Shown here: positions 1-9,500 of the stretch, piece by piece
Numbering within the stretch: the first letter of the stretch is position 1
How the letters are laid out: the number at the start of each line of letters is the position of its first letter
DNA from: Selaginella moellendorffii
Lineage: Eukaryota > Streptophyta > Lycopodiopsida > Selaginellales > Selaginellaceae
Reading direction: 5' to 3'
Assembly: GCF_000143415.4 (NCBI RefSeq)
Contig: NW_003314351.1
Location: 245,490-309,489, forward strand
Length of the DNA: 64,000 nt
Notes under the pieces: generated by a model
Told to the model about the DNA's origin: nothing
What the model saw: the letters and a program-made list of their open reading frames with translations, nothing else
Databases searched by the model: none
Made by a program: the position numbers and the translations under genes

Positions 1-1279
1 TGAACTGGATGTCGCCACCAAGCGCGTCGGTGATGATCGATCTGTACTCGCTGGCCAGGCTCTTCCGGATGAGAAGAATCGACGAGACGAAGTACATCCC
101 CATGATCTCGGACAGGAACAAGACGAGGACGTTGCTGGAGGAGTTCCTGGCGCCGCCGCTGCTGGCGATCGAGAAGAACTTCATCAAGCTCTGGAGGAAT
201 CCACGCAGCGACATGGCGATCATCATCCCCACGAACGCGAGGGAGACGTACTGCGACCAGAGAGCTACGTTGAAGTTGATGTGGAAGATCCGGAGAAAGA
301 TGGCGATGGCGTTTGTGGCCGGATCCACGCTGCCCGTGTCGCGGAGGACGATGCTTTGGAGCGAGCGTAGCATCTTGTAGACGCAGTAGAGCGAGAGAGC
401 GTATCCCCAAATGTTCTTGACGTGGCCCCTCCAAGTTCTCGAGTAGATCGCGGCTTGCTTGGCCTTCCTCAGCTCGAAAATGTCGAGAAAGAGCTGCCTG
501 GAGAGCTCCTCCAATCCATTGATCTCCACCTCCAAGTTGTGGATCTGCTCGTCCTCGCTCACGGATCTCACCACCGTCCTCACAAGCCGGCTGAAAAAGC
601 TCGTCGATTTGGCCTCGCCCTTGAGCAGCGATCTCCTCATCTCCGATTGAGCCAGGAGAATCCTCTTCTTCTTCTTGGCGATCCCCATCTCCAGCGCTTG
701 CATGAGCTGTCGCTCTAGAGACGCGATATCGCTGTCCTGGATGTCGCGGATGAAGAGCGAGAGATAGCTGTAGGGGAGATCCACAGCTCCAAATCCGGCT
801 AGAACAGCCATGACCGAGACCCCGATCACTCCCACCCGGCTCACCATCTGTGCAACCGTGAAGAATCCCTTGTCCGGCGATGGCATTGGGAAGTGGACGC
901 CCATCCGCCAGAACGCGTAGAGGAATCCAAGCAAGAAGCACAATGCGGCTATGGCAGCCCTCTCCCGCCTGGATCCCTTGTTGCGAAAGACGAGATAGCA
1001 GTGGTAGTAGGGCAGCACGAATACCAGGAGCGCGACAATGCAGTAGAGATCCAGCTTCCAGTTGAGCCATCGCGCCTGGGGCGAGAGCAGCGGGACGATC
1101 TCGAAGAGGACGAGCTGCAAGAGATTGCAAGAGAGCGCGAACACGGCACCAAACAGGATCTGGACGAGCGCGCGGCGCTCCTCATATTCCCGGTAGAGCT
1201 TGCGATTGAGAAACCAGATCCCGGACCATCCCAGCAGGGCCAGCGATGCCGCCATCGCCAGGCCCTCCCACGCATTCAT
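1..1279 (-). CDS. GTG: GTG/GPHR-type membrane protein (GPCR-type G protein), 3' end cut by window edge
   Basis: One open frame runs from the ATG at 1279 to base 1 without a stop (426 codons), so the last few dozen residues are outside the window. Several hydrophobic segments fit a multipass membrane protein. The stretch with [20 protein letters not shown] and GGDIQF is the conserved C-terminal part of plant GTG1/GTG2 and animal Golgi pH regulator (GPHR). A polar, charged central loop (about residues 180-280) separates the two membrane halves, as in the family. Family members are described as anion channels of Golgi/ER and, in Arabidopsis, as proposed abscisic acid-binding proteins; the latter role is debated. 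The coding region is intronless as far as visible. It is head to head with DOHH, with 69 bp between the start codons. Confidence 0.93.
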   Translation of the reverse strand, partial: MNAWEGLAMAASLALLGWSGIWFLNRKLYREYEERRALVQILFGAVFALSCNLLQLVLFEIVPLLSPQARWLNWKLDLYCIVALLVFVLPYYHCYLVFRNKGSRRERAAIAALCFLLGFLYAFWRMGVHFPMPSPDKGFFTVAQMVSRVGVIGVSVMAVLAGFGAVDLPYSYLSLFIRDIQDSDIASLERQLMQALEMGIAKKKKRILLAQSEMRRSLLKGEAKSTSFFSRLVRTVVRSVSEDEQIHNLEVEINGLEELSRQLFLDIFELRKAKQAAIYSRTWRGHVKNIWGYALSLYCVYKMLRSLQSIVLRDTGSVDPATNAIAIFLRIFHINFNVALWSQYVSLAFVGMMIAMSLRGFLQSLMKFFSIASSGGARNSSSNVLVLFLSEIMGMYFVSSILLIRKSLASEYRSIITDALGGDIQF

Positions 1280-1348
1280 CGCGAAACCTAGAAATATTTC
1301 TTTTAGGGTTCTTTAGAAAAAGAAATTTAGGGTTCTTAGATTTTGGCG
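1280..1348. promoter_or_regulatory. Short bidirectional promoter between GTG and DOHH
   Basis: Only 69 bp separate the divergent start codons. The interval holds two TTTAGGGTTCTT boxes (telo-box type), near 1302-1313 and 1327-1338. Transcription starts may lie inside the neighbouring coding regions. Promoter function is inferred from position. Confidence 0.5.
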
Positions 1349-2342
1349 ATGGTGGGAGTGGCCGCCGTGAAAGACGTGGGATTCCTCCTCGATCGTCTCC
1401 TGGATCCCAAGCAGCCGATCTCCGAGCGCTTCCGGGTGCTGTTCGCCATCAGGAATCACCACGGCGATGCATCTCGATCAGCGCTCATCGCCGCAATGCG
1501 CGATCCCTCCAATCTCCTGGCTCACGAGGCCGCATTCGCTCTAGGTCAGATGCAAGATCCAGTCTCCATCGCCGCACTACGCGAAATCCTCTGCGATGTC
1601 GACGGCGCGCACCCGATCGTCCGCCATGAGGCCGCCGAGGCGATGGGAGCGATCGGCGATCCCAGCTGCGTGGATCTCTTGAGGAGCGTATGGCGGAGCG
1701 ATCCAGCGCGGGAGGTCCGGGAGACTTGCGAGCTTGCTCTCCACAGAATCGAGATAAGTTCTTCCAATTCCAATCCCACGAACGAAGATCGAGTACCAAA
1801 GTTCTTGTCCGTGGATCCAATGCTACCAGCATCAGGCAAGCATTCTTTCTTCCTCCTTTCTCCTGGAATTCACCATGAAAACCTTTGTTCCAGGAGATTC
1901 AAGCACTTCCCAGCTCCGCCAGCTTCTTCTCGACGATTCTCTTCCAATGCACGAGAGGTACGCTGCGTTGTTTGCTCTACGCAACCGCGGAGATAGAGAA
2001 TCCACCGACGCCATCGCCGCGGCGCTAGAAACATCCAAGAGCGCCTTGCTCAAGCACGAGGTAGCGTATGTTCTTGGCCAGCTCCAAGACATGGCCACAG
2101 TGGAGATTTTGGAGAGAACTTTGGGTGATCCCGGCGAGCATCCCATGGTGAGACACGAGGCCGCGGAGGCGCTGGGCTCCATAGCCGATCCAAACTGTGT
2201 GGAGCTCCTCACGAAGTTCTTGGATGATCCGGAGCCTATAGTTCATCAAAGCTGCGAGGTTGCTCTAAGCATGCTTGAGTTTGAGCAGCAGGGGAAACCA
2301 TTCGAGTACCTTTTCCAGGAAATCAAAGTTGGCTCGGAGTAG
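1349..2342 (+). CDS. DOHH: Deoxyhypusine hydroxylase (HEAT-repeat, di-iron enzyme)
   Basis: Spliced from 1349-1835 and 1894-2342, giving 311 residues, close to the usual size of about 310. The enzyme hydroxylates deoxyhypusine in eIF5A, the last step of hypusine synthesis, in the cytosol. Two symmetric halves of HEAT repeats carry the four His-Glu iron ligands expected: HEAAFALGQ and RHEAAEAMG in the first half, [10 protein letters not shown] and RHEAAEALG in the second. The C-terminal [17 protein letters not shown] and FEYLF match plant DOHH. The 58-bp intron has a GC donor (AG|GCAAG) and an AG acceptor; splicing joins phase 1 to phase 2 exactly and removes the stop-containing extension of the first exon. 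An in-frame TTG lies just upstream; the ATG at 1349 is preferred. Confidence 0.95.
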
Positions 2343-2385
2343 CTTTCGTTCTAAAACTTGGCTCGATCGAATTTGGTTTTTCTTT

Positions 2386-4101
2386 TCAGTGTGAATCATC
2401 TTTTTGACAGGAGAGAACTTTCACCTCGTCTCCAACAATCTCTATCACCTGAAACGATGGCTTTTGTCAGCAAGAAAAGATTGCGAGGAACTGATATCTT
2501 CGTTTCTTACTTGAGGTGTTGCGTTTAGAACACCCCGAGACATTCCCACGTCAATTCGCCACACCTTGCCATCACACTCACTGTAAAAAAAGAAGGAAAA
2601 AACTGATTTTTAGATCTAAAATGCGAGGCAAGGCAAGTATTTTACCTGTTGGCTCCTTCAACCTGTGGAGTGTGTCCAATAACCAGCCCTTTTGCCTTGG
2701 CAGCATCCAAAGTTTGTTGAAGCACTGCACAAGCCTGAACACGAACAGAGAAAAAAATGAGGGATAATGGTGAACGAATTCCATGCTCACCTTGGGTTGT
2801 GGTATCTCTTTGGTTTTCCTGGAATACAATCTGCTCCATACAATGGAGTCGAAACCTTTGGTTGCTATGAATGGTTGCTTCCCATTGTAAGCTCCACCCT
2901 TCATCCAGTTACTCACTTCGCTGTTCATTTTCTCCAGGCCGTAAGCAACTGCATAACACTGCCAGTCATTACTTGAAGATCGACTTTATACGAGCATACC
3001 GTGGTGAGGTAGAAGGCCACCATGAGCAAAGAGCCAGTCGTTGATTTTCAGAACCACGCCATGCCTCGACAACTCCAGTGCTAACGGACCCCCCGGACTG
3101 AAAAGCAAAACTCTCGCATCCATCTTCTTCCTCACCTGCTTTGCAATTCTCCAAAAGTAAGATTCGACGACCTTGAGCATAGCTTTACCTTGAAAACGTT
3201 CCAAAATGGTAACCAGGTTGAGGACTCGAATCTGCTCTTCTTCCACTCTGGCCATTCTAGTCTCCACTGCACAAATGCCGTATGCCAGTGGCCGTCGTGT
3301 CGCTCGTTACAGTAGTCCACAAAATGCTGCGAGTCCTCGAATCCACAATCAGGTGTGTCGTTGAATTCATGGCTCACGTTCATTGTCTCGTGATTTCCAT
3401 GTACCTGCATATCAAAACTACAAAGTTCCGTAATGCAAAGATACAAAATAAAAAGAGCGAAAGAGCTAGCTATCGTAGTATTGCAAAAACAAAACCTGAA
3501 AGACAGCCCCACCCTTGGAACGAGCTTGCTCGGTTAGATGCCACAGGAGTGACAGTATGGCGATTTCATCAGGACCACGGTCGAGGACATCTCCAACTTG
3601 GACAAGAACCTGCGACAATTCTCGTGAATATCAATCAGTAACGAACTCAACTGCACAAACAAACCGGACAATTCAGAGAGAAGATAGCGTGACTTAACAG
3701 TGGTGCCTCCAGTCCAATTATCTTGTTCATCGTCGGATAAAACTCCAGCCACTCTCAATGCTCTCTTGGTCTGACGTAAATCTCCGTGCAAATCTCCAAC
3801 TGCACAGAACGAAAGGGAAGAAAAGAAGTTATCTGGGACAAAACATAGATTTTTTCGGCTTACCAGCGACAATGCGTCTCTCGGGTGCCGAAATCATAGT
3901 CGGAGGTTCCTTGCCATCCGTGTGAATTCCTTGGCGAGCACTAGCAGCGATGAATCTGGTGTTTTTGCTGAGGCCGATTGCTGCTAGCAGCCCCCAGCTT
4001 GATTTAAAGTGGAGCGTCGAAGAAGCTCTGGCATGGTAGCTACAAACACCAAAATCGAGCGCCACGAACCTTGGAGCACAGAGGCTGGCCTGCATTGCCA
4101 T
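2386..4101 (-). CDS. SLP1: Shewanella-like protein phosphatase, probably plastid-targeted
   Basis: Nine exons on the minus strand (4101-3864, 3799-3699, 3609-3496, 3404-3189, 3135-3000, 2948-2791, 2734-2646, 2580-2511, 2448-2386) join in phase to 394 residues. Metallophosphatase (PPP) signatures appear in order: GDLHGD, GDVLDRG, GNHETMN, FAHGGLLPHH and GHTPQ, so both metal-binding and catalytic residues are present. The block RIDVGMSRGVL near the C terminus is typical of plant SLPs of bacterial origin. The first 60 residues are Ser/Ala/Arg-rich with few acidic residues, which fits a chloroplast transit peptide. Introns are 50-90 bp with GT-AG ends. A longer in-frame start at 4206 is possible but would put a hydrophobic stretch before the transit-like region. 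A scrap of its first exon recurs at 8300-8450. Confidence 0.9.
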
Positions 4102-4231
4102 GACGGAGAGAGAGAATGATACCCTAATGCTTGCCTTTAAGAAAAGTGAGAAATCACTGAAAGAAACAATGTGAAACTCGGTGACAGTAAACGATAGAAT
4201 TAGCATAGGAACGAAATTTCTAAGTTCTTAC

Positions 4232-5295
4232 TCAAGTTCCACTCCGCGGTTTGATGCTGCTGGTCCAGAGAAGATCACTGTCCGAGGAAACAGTGACTTT
4301 ATCCGACGCGAACATGTTGGAAGTGCTAACCAGGCCTCCAAATTCCATGGAAGTTTGATCTGGAAAACAAGGTTAGAGAGAGTGAGAAGAATGGTGGAAG
4401 TATTTTACTCAAGTTCCATTTGAGTCCCGTGGTTGTGGCTGTGCAGGGTCTGCCGAGAGGAATGATCCCGCAATTCGGACCTTCGTGCTCGGGCGAGACG
4501 TGGATGGTGTGAAGAACGTCTCTGGGAAGCAGAAAGACCAAACTCTCATCGTTGAAAAGTATGATCCGGAAGCTCCTGAAAGAAAAGAGTACGTTGATGT
4601 TTCCCATCTCGTGATCAAATCTTCCACCCAACGCTCCCACCACCAAAATCTTCATCTGTTACGAAGAACACACACGCGGCAGTAAAGAAGAAGCTAAACA
4701 AAGAAAACAACGAAGAAAAACGGCTAGAACAGTTCTTACATTGATACTTGCTGGATTTGTGGTGGTCTCGGCGACGAAAGAGATGCACTTGTGAAGATCT
4801 ACCGTGTCTTGATCGTGAGATTTGTCTAGAACAGCAGTACCCTGAGAAGAAAAATATGAAACAAACTTTCCAGAGATAAACGAGCGAAACCACATACTCT
4901 TGATTCGTAGAACTGCCTCACTTCCGGGAGAATGGAGTCCAAATCCCCAATGATCGCATCCGGTATGAACCTACACAAGGGAGAATCTCATCTCATCCAT
5001 CTCTCGAATCGATTCATCTCACCTTTCTCTCACGATCGATTCCTCCTGTCCCAGCAGCAACGGAAGCTCGTTGTAGAGCCGATTAGCTCCTCCATCGGCG
5101 CACATTCGCAACCTAGCTGCAAGGAAAAAGGGAAAACAATGCGACGCGCCATCCGCGAAAGATTTGGATCAAACCTCTCTGCCACAGCAATGCCGCCAGC
5201 GATGGCAGGCGATAGTTGAGGATCACAAGCACGTAGGAGCAGTCGGAACTATGGGCGCCGCATCCACTGAGAAGCTCTCCCATGCAATGCTCCAT
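4232..5295 (-). CDS. TPK: Thiamin pyrophosphokinase
   Basis: Six exons (5295-5175, 5116-5023, 4970-4898, 4841-4740, 4655-4409, 4359-4232) join in phase to 254 residues, near the plant norm of about 265. The enzyme transfers pyrophosphate from ATP to thiamin to make thiamin diphosphate in the cytosol. Diagnostic motifs are present in order: CADGGANR, PDAIIGDLDS, DKSHDQDT, GALGGRFDHE (thiamin pocket), EGPNCGIIPLG, FGGLVSTSN and SDSDLLWT. The start at 5295 gives the short N terminus expected for the family. The stop codon of the upstream unknown gene, on the same strand, lies only one base before this ATG, so its promoter probably lies inside that gene. A degenerate second copy is at 8500-9292. 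Confidence 0.93.
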
Positions 5296-5296
5296 T

Positions 5297-6361
5297 TTAA
5301 AATAGACGAAGACCTAGACAGGTCATACCGTACATCGGGAAGAACCTTAAAACAGAGGATCGTGTCGTACAGTGGTACGGAACTAGCCCACTCTCGCGGG
5401 CTTGGACTTTCTCCCGAAGTCTCTTGCGAATCGCATCCGATTGCTCGGCTCTTCCCATCCTCTTCGCAGCGATGTCATACTCCTGGAGCCTCCCCACGGC
5501 GGCCAGCGTTCGTTTCTCCAGCTCCATCTCCAACTGGCGAATCTCTCCGCGGGAAATCGCAGCCTCACGGGCAATGGCCAGTCGAGATACCTAGAGAATG
5601 GAGTCACGAGAAGAGCTTTCCGGGTTGCGATGGTACCTGGTCGACGATATCGATCGACGCCGGCACCTACGATGAACCAGAAGAGAAATCCATGGTCGAG
5701 GAGGAGAAATTTCGAGAAAAATCTTAGCAATACCTGATTGCCGGTTGGAGCAGCAGATATAGAGATCTTTCTCGATGAGCGCCATGGAAGATCGGTTGAA
5801 AATCGTGCCGATACCTGATCGCTGGCTGGAGCAGCAGCCACTGTCGACGCTGGAGCACCAGGATTTCGAGCCGTCGGAGGAGAACTCTACAGATTTGGGA
5901 GAGATCGGCCATGGCATTCTCGAAATATGACAAAGATACCTCGTGAATCGGAGTGCCTGGATGCAGAGGCAATGAGGAAGACGACGGATTGCCGGATCGC
6001 ACCCTCTTCTTGCGAAGCTGGGATTTCGATACCTGGTTGCCGGTTGGAGCAGCAAATGCCGCGACGCTAGGAGGAACCTATAGAGATCATTCTCGATGAG
6101 CGTCAGGGAAGATCGCTTGAAAATCGTGCCGGTACCTGATCGCTGGCTGGAGGAGCAGCCACTGTCGACGCTGGAGCACCGGGATTTCGAGCCGTCGGAG
6201 GAGAACTCCAGAGATTTGGGAGAGATCGGCCATGGCATTCTCAAATCCAGCTGAGATACCTCGCCAATGGGAGTGCCAGGAAGTGGCGCCAGTGAGTAAG
6301 ACGACGCATCGCCGGATCGCACCTTCTTCTTGCGGCTCTGCGATTTCGATCCGCCCGCCAT
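5297..6361 (-). CDS. Unknown small coiled-coil protein, copy A (model uncertain)
   Basis: I do not recognise this family. By comparison with the copy at 16549-17175, the minimal model is 6361-6260, a 30-bp micro-exon 5666-5637, and 5590-5297, all phase 0, giving 141 residues. Exon 1 is basic and Ser-rich (MAGGSKSQSRKKK, then APLPGTPIGE). The micro-exon reads VPASIDIVDQ. The last exon is a charged helix with a heptad-like pattern (EIRQLEMELEKRTLAAVGRL, then KRMGRAEQ). Between exon 1 and the micro-exon lies a partial tandem duplication that includes a second exon-1-like segment (KKRVRSGN, then LHPGTPIHE) flanked by AG and GT in the same phase, so a longer isoform is possible. It is head to head with RPT3 copy A, 71 bp apart. 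Confidence 0.5.
5735..6300. repeat. Local tandem duplication inside the unknown gene
   Basis: About 5735-6000 and 6000-6270 share the same series of segments: the exon-1-like GTPI(H/G)E end, the block encoding MPWPISPKS in one frame, the GTCGACAGTGGCTGC stretch, and the LLLQPA segment. The two copies differ by scattered substitutions and small gaps. The related locus at 16870-17175 has only one copy. Confidence 0.7.
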
Positions 6362-6432
6362 AGCTAGCTCTCTCTCACAAAAGTATAAGGGCGGCAATCT
6401 ATTCAAACGAGCTTTCTTAGGGTTTATATTTC
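6362..6432. promoter_or_regulatory. Bidirectional promoter, unknown gene A / RPT3 copy A
   Basis: This 71-bp interval between divergent ATGs has a short CT run (about 6366-6375) and a CTTAGGGTTTATATTT box just before the RPT3 start. The homologous interval at 17176-17276 keeps the same layout with a much longer CT run. Confidence 0.5.
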
Positions 6433-7934
6433 ATGGCCCTCGTCGATATGATGACTAGCTCCGGCGATGGCGAGGTCTATCTCCGGCTCAAGGCCTTGGA
6501 GGACGAAATCAGGTACCACGACATCCGATTAGAGTGCACCGAGACGGAGATGAGATTCACGCGCCGCCAGATCCTTTTCGCGATGGAAGAGGCAGCGAGG
6601 CTTCGATCCATGCCGCTATGCATAGGCCACTTGGTGGAGGTGATCGACGGGGACCACGCGATTGTCTTGTGGGAGCATACGCCGCGGTATGTTAGGATCC
6701 AGAGCACTGTGAACAGAGAGCTTCTCAAGCCGGGGAGCTCGGTTGGTCTAAACAGGCACTCGTTGGCTCTCGTGGATGTTCTTCCATTGGAGGTGGACTC
6801 TTCGGTGTCGATTCTCACGGATTCTCTCAGACCTGAGGTCACGTATGCGGTACGAAGTTCCTTCTTTTGTTTCCTTCTCTTTTGTAGACAAACTTTACAC
6901 CACCTTTGATCTAGTTTTCTTCCATTCAAGCTTATCATTTTTCTTTTCTAGAAACTTTACCAGATTTGGTAAAACTTTTCTTTGGTTTTGCAGGAAATTG
7001 GGGGCTTAGAGTTACAGAAGCAAGAGATTCGAGAAGCTGTGGAGCTTCCGCTGACGCACCCCGAGCTCTACAGGCAGCTCGGAGTTGATCCACCCAAAGG
7101 AGTTTTGTTGTATGGTGCTCCGGGAACTGGAAAAACCATGCTCGTCAAGGCTGTGGCACATCACACCTCCGCTGCTTTCATCCGGGTTGTGGCATCAGAG
7201 TTCGTGCAAAAGTACCTTGGAGAGGTAAGTTCTTTCTGCTCATTTTTCGTAAGCTCTCAACAGGAGAACTTTCGTGTCGAAACGTTGTGCAGGGTCCACG
7301 GATGATGCGCGATGTTTTCAAGCTTGCCAAAGAAAATGCGCCAGCGATCATCTTTATAGATGAAGTAGATGCCATCGCCACTGCTCGCTTTGATTCTCAA
7401 ACTGGCGCAGACAGGGAAGTGCAGAGAATTTTAATGGAGCTTCTTACCCAGGTTTTTCTTTCCTTTCCATTTTCTAAAAACCTTTGCTCAAAGCGTTCTC
7501 CTGCAGTTGGATGGATTCGATCAATGTCTCAACGTGAAGGTTATCATGGCTACAAACCGTGCTGATACTTTGGACCCCGCTCTACTGAGGCCTGGAAGAC
7601 TCGACAGGAAGATCGAGTTCCCCTATCCAGATCGGCGAGAGAAGCGACTCATTTTCCAGGTTTGCACGTCCAAGATGAACCTCAGCGATGAAGTTGATTT
7701 CGAGGACTTCATTTCGAGGCCAGACAAGATCACGGCTGCCGAAGTAAGCGCTCATTAGGACTTTTGACAAGAAAAAACCCACGAACTTGTGCTTTCCAGA
7801 TATCAGCAGTTTGTCAGGAAGCTGGGATGCAAGTAGTGCGTAGGAACCGATACATAGTTCTTGCCAAGGACTTCGAGAAAGGGTATAAAGCCAACGTGAA
7901 GAAATCCAGCAAGGAGATGACCTTTTACCAGTAA
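6433..7934 (+). CDS. RPT3: 26S proteasome regulatory ATPase RPT3-like, copy A
   Basis: Five exons (6433-6849, 6994-7224, 7293-7451, 7507-7743, 7800-7934), all phase 0, encode 392 residues; Arabidopsis RPT3 has about 408. RPT3 is an AAA subunit of the 19S base that unfolds substrates. An N-terminal coiled coil precedes the OB region ([16 protein letters not shown]). Walker A is GAPGTGKT (residues 180-187) where the family has GPPGTGKT. Walker B is [11 protein letters not shown], the pore loop KYLGE, and the second region of homology with arginine fingers [18 protein letters not shown]. The C terminus FYQ keeps an HbYX form. [19 protein letters not shown] and [13 protein letters not shown] mark it as RPT3 among the six RPTs. 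The N-terminal third is unusually diverged, and I cannot tell whether it replaces or supplements a canonical RPT3 elsewhere. Confidence 0.9.
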
Positions 7935-7984
7935 CTGAGGTTGATCAAATTATTTGAAACCACTTTATCTTTACAGAGAAAGCA

Positions 7985-8290
7985 GCTCTCTTGGGCTTCG
8001 AGTTCCTTAACTTGCCTTCGCAGGTCTCCAGAGTTACAGGCGAAGAGGCCTTTACTCACACAGATCTTATGAGACCACGTCCCTCCACACTGAATCTCTC
8101 GGCTTGCAAGTTCTCAGCTTTCCCCAGTGCTAACTTGCTTCACAGGCGAGTCGTAATTCCTCGTAACGCGTGCTTTCTGGAACAGTGCAGAAAGGGAAAG
8201 CTTTAATCAAACTTTCAAAGCATACCCATTTATCCACGATGGTTTTTGTTGCTGCACGAAGTGACAAAAGATTCAACATGACATGCTAAA
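7985..8290 (-). pseudogene. Relic of IWS1 3' half
   Basis: Scattered segments match the intact IWS1 gene at 18890-19680 in the same order and orientation. They are the last exon and its UTR (about 8025-8130), the exon encoding RPLFQKSTRYE (about 8145-8200), and the KDLVDKW exon with the downstream AACATGACATGCTAAATGATGTCA spacer (about 8225-8290). Intervening exons are missing and no open frame remains. It sits 3' of RPT3 copy A exactly as IWS1 sits 3' of copy B, so the duplicated unit once included IWS1. Confidence 0.8.
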
Positions 8291-8299
8291 TGATGTCAA

Positions 8300-8450
8300 A
8301 GTTAATCCTTTAAAACGGAGCGCGAAGAAGCTCTGGCATGGTAGCTAACACCAAAATCGAGCGCCACGAAGGCTTGCCTTGACGGAGCGAGAATGATCCC
8401 CTAATGCTTGCTTTGAAATCACTGTGAGAACAAAAGAAAGTGATAGTGAA
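8300..8450 (-). pseudogene. Relic of SLP-phosphatase 5' end
   Basis: The stretch with GAAGAAGCTCTGGCATGGTA, the CCAAAATCGAGCGCCACGAA block and CCCTAATGCTTGC matches the first exon and 5' flank of the SLP gene (about 4015-4140), with deletions. It adjoins the broken TPK copy as the SLP gene adjoins the intact TPK gene, marking the left edge of the duplicated segment. Confidence 0.75.
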
Positions 8451-8499
8451 AGTGAAAGTAAGCGAGGAAACAGTGATTTTATCGAGAGGAATGGTGGAA

Positions 8500-9292
8500 G
8501 TACTTTACGAATTTGAGTCTTGCCGAGAGGATTTGGCCCTTCAAGTTCGGGCGAGACGTGGATGGTGTGAAGAACGTCTCTAGGAAGAAAATAGACCATG
8601 ATCCGGAAGCTCCTGAAGGAAAAGAGTACGTTGATGTTTCCCATCTCGTGGTCAAATCTTCCACCCAACGCTCCCACCACCAAGATCTTCATCTGTTACG
8701 AAGAACACACACGCGATAGTAAAGAAGAAGCCAAACAACGAAGAAAAACGGCTAAACAGTTCTTACATTGGATTTCTCGGCGACGAAAGAGATCCACTTG
8801 TGAAGATCTATCGTGTCTTGGTCGTGAGATTTGTCTAGAACAGCAGTGCCCTGAGGAGAAACAAACTTTCCAGAAATCAAACGAACGAAACCAGACTCCT
8901 GATTCGTAGAACTGCCTCACTTCCGGGAGAATGGAGTCCAAATCCCCAATGATCGCATCCGGTATGAACCTACACAAGGGAAAATCTCATTCGATTCATT
9001 TTACCTCTAACAATTTCTTACCTCTCGCACGATCGATTCCTCCTGTTCCAGAAGCAACGCCAGCTCGTTGTAGAGCCGATTAGCTCCTCCATCGGCGCAC
9101 ATTCGCAACCTAGCTGCAAGGAACAAGGGAAAACAATGCGACGCGCCATCCGCGAAAGATTTGGATCAAACCTCTGTGCCACAGCAATGCCGCCAGCGAT
9201 GGCAGGCGATAGTTGAGGATCACAAGCACGTAGGAGCAGTCGGAGCTATGGGCGCCGCATCCACTGAGAAGCTCTCCCATGCAATGCTCCAT
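8500..9292 (-). pseudogene. Thiamin pyrophosphokinase pseudogene (second copy)
   Basis: Exons 1-5 of TPK are recognisable (GCGAHSSDCSYVLV, CADGGANRLY, PDAIIGDLDSI, LDKSHDQDT, VVGALGGRFDHEMGN) and over 90% alike at DNA level by eye. The copy is broken in several ways. The donor after exon 2 has moved, so the exon 2/3 phase no longer fits. Exon 4 lost six codons. Exon 5 has several internal deletions, including the CGIIPLG segment, and runs into unrelated sequence. The terminal exon with FGGLVSTSN and SDSDLLW is absent. No functional TPK can be made from it as read. Confidence 0.88.
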
Positions 9293-9339
9293 TTCAAAAT
9301 AGCCGAAGACCTCGTACATTGGGAAGATGATGCCGTACA

Positions 9340-9500
9340 ATGGTACGGACTACCCGCGGGCTTTCTCTTGCGAATCGCATTCGATTGCTCGGCTCTTCCC
9401 ATCCTCTTCGCAGCGATGTCATACTCCTGGAGCCTCCACGGCGGCCAGCGTTCGTTTCTCCAGCTCCATCTCCAACTGTCCACGGGAAATCGACGGATCG
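9340..9500 (-). pseudogene. Relic of the unknown small gene, 3' exon only
   Basis: This matches the last exon of the unknown gene (RLQEYDIAAKRMGRAEQ is readable) but has lost two bases in the GTGGGGAGG region, which shifts the frame. It ends abruptly near 9500, where AT-rich unrelated DNA begins. It lies 5' of the TPK pseudogene, as in the intact arrangement. Confidence 0.75.

Noticed and set aside
9..380. Plus-strand frame over the GTG gene
   Set aside because: It is the reverse strand of a clear GTG/GPHR coding region.
5591..6406. Continuous 271-residue minus-strand frame across the unknown gene
   Set aside because: It reads through the likely introns. In the related locus at 17050-17100 the same path meets a stop, so the spliced model is preferred.
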